From: Silvanigrellales bacterium | Lineage (GTDB): Bacteria; Bdellovibrionota_B; Oligoflexia; Silvanigrellales; Silvanigrellaceae | Direction: 5' to 3' | DNA length: 11,336 nucleotides | Assembly (NCBI GenBank): GCA_028285285.1 | Contig: JANQPW010000257.1 | Span: 1 to 11,336, forward strand | Part shown: piece by piece, positions 5,457 through 11,336 of the stretch | How the letters are laid out: every line of letters starts with the position of its first letter | Numbering within the stretch: the first letter of the stretch is position 1 | Program-made: the position numbers and the translations under genes | The notes under the pieces: generated by a model | What the model was told of the DNA's origin: nothing | Database searches by the model: none | What the model saw: the letters and a program-made list of their open reading frames with translations, nothing else

Positions 5457-5957
5457 TCAGGTCCTGAATTGGGAAGAAAGGAACTCAAGATACTCATTGA
5501 GGGAAGAAACCCGCGGCTCAAAGCTAGGCTTGATCCGAGGGGGTGATAGCCAAACCCCTGTCATTCCAGAGTTTCTTGCACCAAATGCATCTCCAGCCAA
5601 AGAATCACCAATGTGGAACGAATTTTTGAGCTCAACTCCAGCCTCCACTGCAGCGAGCTGGAAGAAGGCGGGATCTGGTTTTTGCAGGTGAGAATCGGTC
5701 ACGTAGCAAAGACTGTCAAAAAGATCAGAGAGCCCCAGCTGGGTCACAATCTCGGTGATCTGCTGGCCCCAATTGGTGATGATTCCGGTGCGGATGCTCC
5801 GACCGGCGATCTCCCTCCGGCGGAAGGCGTCGAGGAGCTGGTCACACTCTTCCGCAAGGTGCCATTGTCCGGGGTTCATGGCACTGGGCTTGAAAAGGGT
5901 TCCAGCCGCGTCCACAAACACGCCCGTTTGAGGAGATGATCCACTTGGTTCAGTCAT
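5457..5957 (-). CDS. HAD-like hydrolase, cap-less, with altered motif I
   Basis: A 166-residue HAD-fold protein. Motif I is FVDAAGTLF (Asp16 nucleophile), with alanine (Ala18) where most HAD phosphatases have the second aspartate that acts as general acid/base. Thr20 is kept. Motif II is IITNWG (Thr61-Asn62), motif III is LQKPDPAFF (Lys93), and motif IV is HIGDSLAGDAFGARNSGMTGVWL (Asp118 and Asp123). Only about 40 residues separate motif I from motif II, so the cap is minimal. The form DAxGTL is found in HAD-IA-type proteins related to REG-2/HDHD3, whose substrates are mostly unknown. It may be a weak phosphatase or a non-catalytic binding protein. The ATG at 5957 is 7 bp after the moxR stop; the only ribosome-site-like sequence (GTGAG) overlaps the moxR stop region, suggesting translational coupling. 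Confidence 0.85.
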   Translation of the reverse strand: MTEPSGSSPQTGVFVDAAGTLFKPSAMNPGQWHLAEECDQLLDAFRRREIAGRSIRTGIITNWGQQITEIVTQLGLSDLFDSLCYVTDSHLQKPDPAFFQLAAVEAGVELKNSFHIGDSLAGDAFGARNSGMTGVWLSPPRIKPSFEPRVSSLNEYLEFLSSQFRT

Positions 5958-5964
5958 GTTGAAC

Positions 5965-6930
5965 TCACAATACTGTTTCTCGGATCATTCGGTCGACGAC
6001 TTCGTTGTGGCCGACTCCCTCGGAAGCAGCCCGATAGCCGAGCTGGATGCGGTGCCGGAGCACAGCCGGCGCTACAAACTGCACATCATTCCAGTCGACC
6101 TGTAGCCTTCCACCCAGCAGTGCATGGGCCTTGGCGCCCAGCACGAGTGCTTGTGTAGCCCGCGGGCTTGCTCCAAAATGAACAAGATCTTGAACAAAAT
6201 CGAGCTCGGTTTCACTGGGGCGTGAGTTGCGAACCAGTCTCACACAGCCGGAAACAAGGGCATCGTCAATGGTCACCTGCTGCACTTCTTCCCAGGCGCT
6301 AAAGAGTGCTGAAGCGTTGTCGAGGGCCCCAATGTCTTCATGCTTGAGGTCAAGCGTTGCGATCTCTTTTTCAGCCTCGTAGGAGGGGTAGGGAACTTCA
6401 ACGTTGAAGAGGAAGCGGTCGAGCTGAGCATCGGGCAGCGGAAAAGTGCCGTCGCTTTCAATGGGGTTTTGCGTGGCAAACACATAGAAAGGACGGGGCA
6501 ATTGGTGTGTTTCTCCTGCCAAACTCACTTGGCGCTCCTGCATGGCTTCGAGAAGCGCCGATTGGGTTCGGGGAGAAGCCCGGTTGATTTCATCGGCGAG
6601 CACAAAGGGAGCGAAAATGGGGCCTGGAGAAAACACAATGCGCTTGTGATCGGGATTTTCTTTGTCGAAGGAGATGATGTCTCCACCTAAAATGTCGAAC
6701 GGGGTGAGATCGGGGGTGAACTGAATGCGCTTGGAGTCGCAGCCCAAGGCCGCAGCCAGATTTCTCACGAGCATGGTTTTTGCCACGCCCGGTGCCCCGG
6801 TCAGCAGGGTGTGGCCGCGGCACATCACGGTCATCACCACGTACTTGACAACCTCCTCTTGACCAATGACTTTTGAGCCGAGTTTTGCCATGACAGAGTT
6901 TGCCACTTCGACGGTAGAGGACTGGGTCAT
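5965..6930 (-). CDS. MoxR-family AAA+ ATPase
   Basis: MoxR proteins are AAA+ ATPases thought to act as chaperones that mature or activate partner complexes, often together with von Willebrand A-domain proteins. The protein has 321 residues, the normal family length. An N-terminal helix region leads to VIGQEEVV (21-28), typical of the clade. Walker A is GAPGVAKT (45-52), Walker B VLADEINR (110-117), sensor 1 FATQNP (151-156) with the following GTFPLPDAQLDRFLF (161-175) holding the arginine finger region, and the AAA lid lies at about 235-321. All catalytic residues look intact. The ATG at 6930 has GAGG 10 nt upstream. It heads a minus-strand unit with the HAD-like and PilZ-like genes. The DUF58, transglutaminase-like and VWA genes that usually follow moxR are absent here. 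Confidence 0.95.
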   Translation of the reverse strand: MTQSSTVEVANSVMAKLGSKVIGQEEVVKYVVMTVMCRGHTLLTGAPGVAKTMLVRNLAAALGCDSKRIQFTPDLTPFDILGGDIISFDKENPDHKRIVFSPGPIFAPFVLADEINRASPRTQSALLEAMQERQVSLAGETHQLPRPFYVFATQNPIESDGTFPLPDAQLDRFLFNVEVPYPSYEAEKEIATLDLKHEDIGALDNASALFSAWEEVQQVTIDDALVSGCVRLVRNSRPSETELDFVQDLVHFGASPRATQALVLGAKAHALLGGRLQVDWNDVQFVAPAVLRHRIQLGYRAASEGVGHNEVVDRMIRETVL

Positions 6931-7045
6931 TTGCTAGAGCCTCACACAAAAATATGCTGAGTTTTTTGGTATTGGCGGTGTTGCTCTAAAATGGTGGAGC
7001 ATATGTCTCTCGAGGTCAAGGTTTGCATTTGAAGAGGGCAAAAAA
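6931..7045. other. Divergent promoter region between moxR and gpsA
   Basis: This 115-bp gap must hold promoters for both directions. TAAAAT (6987-6992) is a fair -10 for gpsA, 54 bp before its ATG, but the best -35 (TTGGTA, 6966-6971) is only 15 bp away. A 7-bp inverted repeat, ATATGCT (6952-6958) and AGCATAT (6998-7004), brackets this candidate promoter and might be a regulator site. On the minus strand, TTGACC (7013-7018) resembles a -35 for moxR, but no good -10 is spaced from it. Confidence 0.35.
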
Positions 7046-8083
7046 ATGAATGGAACAGACCCATCAGCAAAACAGATCATCGTTTTTGGCGCTGGTGCCT
7101 ATGGCCAGGCTCTTGCAGCGGCTGCGTTGGAGTCGGGGCAGTCGGTCCTCATTTTGGCACCCAACGAGGCAGCACTGAGTTCGGCTCGGGCGAACCCGAG
7201 GCTCTCGAGCTGTTCTTTCAAAGCCATGGATTTGGTGGCTGAGTCGGATCCGCTCGAAGGCTGGAACACTGCTCTGGTGTTGATGGTGGTGCCTTGCCAG
7301 TCGCTGCGCGCAGCGGCCACCTGGCTTTCTCAACGTTGGAAACATGACACGGGGCCAGCCGTGGTTTCTGCGTCAAAAGGCGTGGAGCAGTCCACACTGT
7401 TGTTGCCTCATGATGTTTTAGGTGAGGTTCTTCCTCAAGGCTCCCGTGTGGCTGTGCTCTCTGGGCCCAGTTTTGCAAAGGAGTTGAGCGCGGGAATGAT
7501 GACTTCTGTTGTTTGTGCCTCGTCGGAGCCGGCGTTCACCCGCAGTTGTGCTGAGCGCCTCCATCGCCCCAACTTTCGGGTTTACGGTTCCCACGATGTT
7601 GTCGGAGTTGAGGTGGGGGGAGCTCTTAAAAATGTCATCGCTATGGTTGCGGGTGCGGTTGACGAGCTGAAGCTCGGGCACAACGCCCGTTCAGCAGTGA
7701 TCACCCGCGGCCTTGGGGAGATCACCCAGGTGGGAGTTGCACTGGGGGCCGACCCCCTGACTTTCCTTGGTCTTTCTGGTTTGGGAGACCTGGTGCTGAC
7801 CTGCACGGGAGATCTCTCAAGAAACCGAACCTTTGGAATGCGTCTTGCAAAAGGGGAGCGCGCGCGAGATATCATTGCAGACTTGGGGCAGGTTGTTGAA
7901 GGTTACACAACAACTCAAAGCGCCTATGGTCTCTCTCGCAAACACCAGCTGGATACCCCCATTGTGAACGCGGTTTATTCTGTTTTGTATGAGGATGTTC
8001 CCGTGAAAGAAGCTCTCCAACAATTGATGAGCCGCGAGCAAAGGCTGGAATTCAGTTGGGCGCGAGGTGATGCTCCCAAATGA
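7046..8083 (+). CDS. gpsA: NAD(P)+-dependent glycerol-3-phosphate dehydrogenase
   Basis: GpsA reduces dihydroxyacetone phosphate to sn-glycerol 3-phosphate, the backbone precursor of phospholipids, in the cytoplasm. The protein has 345 residues, in the normal range. The dinucleotide-binding loop is GAGAYGQALA (15-24), where many relatives have GAGSWGTALA. SASKGVE (108-114) includes the conserved Lys111, SGPSFAKEL (139-147) is a family signature, and GGALKNVIA (191-199) has the catalytic Lys195. GHNARSAVITRGLGEI (211-226) and GLSGLGDLVLTCTGDLSRN (242-260) complete the C-terminal helical domain. GAGGG lies about 8 nt before the ATG at 7046. Its stop overlaps the start of mfd by 4 bp. All diagnostic motifs are intact. 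Confidence 0.96.
   Translation: MNGTDPSAKQIIVFGAGAYGQALAAAALESGQSVLILAPNEAALSSARANPRLSSCSFKAMDLVAESDPLEGWNTALVLMVVPCQSLRAAATWLSQRWKHDTGPAVVSASKGVEQSTLLLPHDVLGEVLPQGSRVAVLSGPSFAKELSAGMMTSVVCASSEPAFTRSCAERLHRPNFRVYGSHDVVGVEVGGALKNVIAMVAGAVDELKLGHNARSAVITRGLGEITQVGVALGADPLTFLGLSGLGDLVLTCTGDLSRNRTFGMRLAKGERARDIIADLGQVVEGYTTTQSAYGLSRKHQLDTPIVNAVYSVLYEDVPVKEALQQLMSREQRLEFSWARGDAPK
8064..8070 (+). promoter_or_regulatory. mfd ribosome binding site inside gpsA
   Basis: GAGGTGA lies within the last codons of gpsA, 9 nt before the ATG at 8080. It supports initiation at the ATGA overlap, either directly or by re-initiation of ribosomes finishing gpsA. Confidence 0.65.
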
Positions 8084-11000
8084 CCGATCTGTCTCTCTTA
8101 GTTTCATTGGTTCCTGACAGTTTCTCAAAATCGACAGACGCACAGAAAGGTCTTCGGGTTGTGGTGAGCTCCACCGATGAAGAAGCCCGTGCTTCTCACG
8201 AGTCTTTCGTGAAGATGGTGGGAGATCGTGCAGCGAGCAGTGCGATTGTCTTGCTTCCCGGTTTTGTTCAGTGTGGTGTGTTTCGCTTTGAATCGGCGCG
8301 AAAAGTCATTGCACAGAGATTGTCTTGCTGGCGACAGCTGCAAAGTGGGCTTGTGGACACACTTTTCACAAGCTTGCGCGGCTTGTCACGGTTTGCTCCC
8401 CACCAAGAGTGGTTAGAGGCACACACGCTCAAGCTCGAGGTTGGTGTTGCTTGTGAGAGTGAAAAACTGATCGCGCATCTTGAGCTCTGTGGCTATCTTT
8501 CTGTTGCGGGAGTTTCTGAAGTTGGAGACTTTTCTGTTCGTGGTGGAATAGTGGATGTTTGGATTCCTGGGCAGTCTCACCCCGTGCGCATTGAGCTGTT
8601 TGGAGACGAAGTTGAAGAAATGCGTCACTTCCGCACGAGTGACCAGAGGTCTTTTGAAGTTGTGCCAAAGTTGGAGATCTTGCCTTGCCGTGAGTTTCAT
8701 TGGCCCCAAGGAGAAGCGCTTGAGGAGTGTTTGGAGCGGCTCAATGCTCTCACTTTGGCTCAGCGTCTTTCTGGGCAGGTGCGGGCCGATCTTTTTGAGA
8801 ACGTTCGGCACGCTGTTCCCTTTCTTGGGATCGACGACGTGTGTGCAGCTCTCTTTTCTACAGACTTTCGTGGCGGTTGGGAGGAGCTGCAGCGGATTGC
8901 CAAGCGACACTCCCGTGAGCTGGAGCTGCACTGGGACGGCTTGCCAAAGTCGCATTTTCAGGTGCTGAGCGACGACCTGAAAATGTATGAAAAAGCCGTC
9001 GACACGGCCTTACACAAGGGTTACCTCCAGGCGCCACACGCTCAAGTTTTTTTGGGCTTGGCTGCGGCACTTGAGCGCAACGGCGATTGGAAAAAAGCTC
9101 TCCTCAACCAAGACTGGGATTTTTTGGCTAGCCTTCAGCTCCGGCCCTGGCATTTCTTTGGCTTGGAGCAGAGTTCCTCCGAGCGGTTTCAAAGCCAGGA
9201 ACTCCCCTCCCGTCGTTTTGCTCCTTCCTCCCAAGTTGAGCAGCGGCTCAGCTCAGAGGAATGTTTGAAAGCCTCGGGTCGAGCTCGTGTTCTTTCTGAT
9301 CTGCTGGCCAACCGCACTGCTGAGTCCGATGTTCGGCAGTTGCATGTCGGCCTCAGAAGTGCATCGTCGGTCGATGATGTTGTGGGCTTTCTGAGGCAAG
9401 GCTTCCCCAATTTAGAGATGCCAGAAAATCTGAGTTCGGGCCTTCCAGAAGCTCTTTTTGCTAGCAATCCGGTTCCTCGAGTTGATGACTCTGCAAGCGC
9501 ACCGTTGTTCTTTGTTGGAGATGTTCCGACTTTTCTATACTCGAAGCAAAGCCAGGTGCTTGTTGTTTCGGAAACATGGCTTCGAGGGGGTGCAGCGGGT
9601 GTGGGTAGTGGCTTGGCCGCAGAGGCAGCCACAACAGAAACTGCTTCAGGCAGCTCTCGCTCCAATGCTGAAATTTTGCTTCAAGCTCAGTTTGCCGAGT
9701 TTCGCGAAGGCGATCTCGTGGTTCACATGCAGCATGGTGTCGGTCGGTTTAAAGGCTTGGCCACGGTGAAGATCGGTGATGCTTCCGGAGATTTTCTAGC
9801 CATAGAATACGCTGAAAAAGACAAGATCTATGTGCCCATCGACAAGATGGCGTTAGTGCAGCGTTATGTTGGATCGGCATCAGACGACGATTCGAAGCTC
9901 GACTCATTGAAGTCGCAGATGTGGGAGAAGAAACGAGAGAAGGCAAGAAAAGACGCGGAAAAAATCGCAAGAGAATTGCTGGGGCATCAGGCAAAGAGAG
10001 AAACTTCGCCAGGGCACGCATTTGGCGAACACACTGACGAAATCTTGGCTTTCGAGGGCGCCTTTCCTTATGATGAAACAGCTGATCAACTCAAAGCAGG
10101 ACGGGAAATTGCAGCAGACATGATGGCCGTCGGTTCGATGGATCGGCTTTTGTGCGGAGACGTGGGGTTTGGCAAAACAGAGGTGGCCATGCGGGCTGCC
10201 TACCGTGCTGTGCTTGACGGAAAGCAGGTGGCGTGGCTTGTTCCCACAACTGTTTTGGCACACCAGCACGAACGCTCGCTTTCTGAGCGATTTGCGGATT
10301 TTGGTGTGAGGGTGGCGCTGCTCGATCGGGGCAGTGGAACAAAAAACCTCAAGGCAACGTTGGAAGCCCTCAAGGAAGGCCGTGTTGACATTCTGATTGG
10401 CACCCATCGCATACTCTCTGCCGATGTGCAGTTCCGCGCTCTTGGACTGTTGGTTGTGGACGAAGAGCAGAGATTTGGGGTGTTGCAAAAAGAGAAGATC
10501 AAAAACATGAGTTATGGGGTCGATGTTCTCACCATGACCGCCACACCCATTCCTCGCACATTGCAGCTCGCCATGCTGGGGCTTCGGGATCTTTCTCTCC
10601 TCACAACCCCTCCAAAGGCTCGCCTTGCAGTCAAAACATTTGTCTCTCCTTTTGATCAAGATGTGGTGAAAGACGCCCTGGAGGCGGAACTGAACCGCGG
10701 AGGGCAGAGTTTCTTTGTGCACAACCGGGTGGAAGACTTGGAGAGTGTGAGAAACTTTCTTTTGGAGCTCTTGCCTTCTCTGCGCATTGGGGTTGGGCAT
10801 GGGCAGTTGCCGCAGAAGGAACTGGACAAGGTGATCATCTCCTTTCTCGATGGCAAGTTTGATGTGTTGTTGTGCACGACCATCATTGAATCTGGAATTG
10901 ACATGCCCAATGTGAACACCATCATTGTGCAAGATGCCGATCACTTTGGATTGGCTCAGCTTTATCAGCTCCGAGGTCGTGTGGGCCGTCGTTCCTCGAG

Positions 11001-11336
11001 GGGTTATGCTCATTTTCTGTTGTCTCCTGGTTCCTCTGAAAAAGATGACGGGTTCAAGCGTTTGGAGATCCTCAAAGAACATCAGGGTCTCGGGAGTGGT
11101 TTTGTGGTGGCCAGTCACGATCTTGAAATGCGGGGCTCCGGGAACATCATGGGTGACGACCAAAGTGGAAAAGTCAATGATGTGGGGTTGGAAACGTACA
11201 CTCAAATGCTCGATGAGGCGATCAAGACTTTGGGTGGCGTCAAAGTGGAACAACACAGGGATGTGGACTTAAAAATTCCCGTAGACGTCAAAATTCCTGA
11301 AGCTTACATACAATCGGCACGTGAGCGACTACGATG
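8080..11336 (+). CDS. mfd: Transcription-repair coupling factor Mfd, C-terminus cut by the window edge
   Basis: Mfd is an ATP-driven DNA translocase that removes RNA polymerase stalled at lesions and recruits UvrA. The frame is open from 8080 to the right edge, 1085 codons. The N-terminal UvrB-homology module is recognisable (GYLSVAGVSEVGDFSVRGGIVDVW at about 142-165, then PVRIELFGDEVEEMRHF). The RNA-polymerase interacting domain (CarD-like) starts at about 543 with EGDLVVHMQHGVGRFKGL. The motor has Walker A GDVGFGKT (693-700), DEEQ (794-797), TATPIPRT (820-827), TTIIESGIDMPN (from 933) and QLRGRVGR (963-970), all intact. The GHGQ region and HDLEMRGSGNIMGDDQSG mark the translocation motif region. 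Walker A lies about 65 residues later than in E. coli. Part of the difference is an Ala/Gly/Ser/Thr-rich linker at about 503-530. Domain 7, which autoinhibits UvrA binding, is off the window. The start is the ATG in the ATGA overlap with gpsA. Confidence 0.97.
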   Translation, partial: MTDLSLLVSLVPDSFSKSTDAQKGLRVVVSSTDEEARASHESFVKMVGDRAASSAIVLLPGFVQCGVFRFESARKVIAQRLSCWRQLQSGLVDTLFTSLRGLSRFAPHQEWLEAHTLKLEVGVACESEKLIAHLELCGYLSVAGVSEVGDFSVRGGIVDVWIPGQSHPVRIELFGDEVEEMRHFRTSDQRSFEVVPKLEILPCREFHWPQGEALEECLERLNALTLAQRLSGQVRADLFENVRHAVPFLGIDDVCAALFSTDFRGGWEELQRIAKRHSRELELHWDGLPKSHFQVLSDDLKMYEKAVDTALHKGYLQAPHAQVFLGLAAALERNGDWKKALLNQDWDFLASLQLRPWHFFGLEQSSSERFQSQELPSRRFAPSSQVEQRLSSEECLKASGRARVLSDLLANRTAESDVRQLHVGLRSASSVDDVVGFLRQGFPNLEMPENLSSGLPEALFASNPVPRVDDSASAPLFFVGDVPTFLYSKQSQVLVVSETWLRGGAAGVGSGLAAEAATTETASGSSRSNAEILLQAQFAEFREGDLVVHMQHGVGRFKGLATVKIGDASGDFLAIEYAEKDKIYVPIDKMALVQRYVGSASDDDSKLDSLKSQMWEKKREKARKDAEKIARELLGHQAKRETSPGHAFGEHTDEILAFEGAFPYDETADQLKAGREIAADMMAVGSMDRLLCGDVGFGKTEVAMRAAYRAVLDGKQVAWLVPTTVLAHQHERSLSERFADFGVRVALLDRGSGTKNLKATLEALKEGRVDILIGTHRILSADVQFRALGLLVVDEEQRFGVLQKEKIKNMSYGVDVLTMTATPIPRTLQLAMLGLRDLSLLTTPPKARLAVKTFVSPFDQDVVKDALEAELNRGGQSFFVHNRVEDLESVRNFLLELLPSLRIGVGHGQLPQKELDKVIISFLDGKFDVLLCTTIIESGIDMPNVNTIIVQDADHFGLAQLYQLRGRVGRRSSRGYAHFLLSPGSSEKDDGFKRLEILKEHQGLGSGFVVASHDLEMRGSGNIMGDDQSGKVNDVGLETYTQMLDEAIKTLGGVKVEQHRDVDLKIPVDVKIPEAYIQSARERLR

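Noticed and set aside
5384..5521. Longer starts for the PilZ-like gene at 5410 or 5521
   Set aside because: Neither has a Shine-Dalgarno, the 5521 start overlaps the HAD-like gene by 65 bp, and a strong GGAGGAGG stands 8 nt before the ATG at 5383.
9904..11256. Minus-strand open frame of 450 codons inside mfd
   Set aside because: It lies wholly antisense to the conserved Mfd motor, whose motifs run unbroken on the plus strand. The predicted protein is rich in His, Cys and Arg with no recognisable domain, as expected for a shadow frame, and mfd explains the base pattern.
1..11336. Mobile element, defence system or CRISPR array
   Set aside because: No transposase, integrase, terminal inverted repeats, regularly spaced repeats, toxin-antitoxin pair or nuclease-type protein was found. 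The genes are mostly core metabolism, translation rescue and repair.

Overview
The window is a compact stretch of bacterial chromosome, moderately GC-rich by eye, with short intergenic gaps and standard genetic code. It looks like housekeeping DNA. I see no transposase, phage gene, CRISPR array, tRNA or rRNA. The set (FabF, ArfB, GpsA, Mfd, MoxR, a C-factor-like short-chain dehydrogenase, a one-domain lipoate ligase and a degenerate PilZ-like protein) fits a Gram-negative proteobacterium or a relative of the old Deltaproteobacteria (Bdellovibrionota or Myxococcota type). That placement is an inference and is weak below phylum level.

Layout, left to right. (1) 1-918, minus: fabF, cut by the left edge. 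(2) 1023-2490, plus: a HAD phosphatase and a one-domain lipoate-protein ligase A-like protein, 31 bp apart and divergent from fabF. (3) 2505-3953, minus: ltaA (threonine aldolase) followed 9 bp later by arfB (stalled-ribosome rescue hydrolase). (4) 4030-4725, plus: a C-factor/CsgA-like short-chain dehydrogenase, divergent from ltaA. (5) 4726-4876: a non-coding gap between convergent genes, unusually rich in inverted repeats. (6) 4877-6930, minus: moxR, a cap-less HAD-like protein and a PilZ-like protein, probably one operon. (7) 7046 to the right edge, plus: gpsA overlapping mfd by 4 bp; mfd is cut by the right edge.

Functional threads are loose. FabF makes acyl-ACP chains, and GpsA makes the glycerol-3-phosphate backbone for phospholipids. 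The lipoate ligase loads the lipoyl cofactor. ArfB and Mfd both deal with stalled machines, ribosomes and RNA polymerase respectively. The least conventional unit is the MoxR operon, which lacks the DUF58/VWA partner genes usual for MoxR and instead carries a HAD-like protein missing one motif I aspartate and a PilZ-like protein lacking consensus c-di-GMP-binding residues. I found no convincing undescribed defence or mobile system. The signals most worth a second look are that operon, the palindrome cluster at 4745-4877, and the alternating dyads upstream of the short-chain dehydrogenase.
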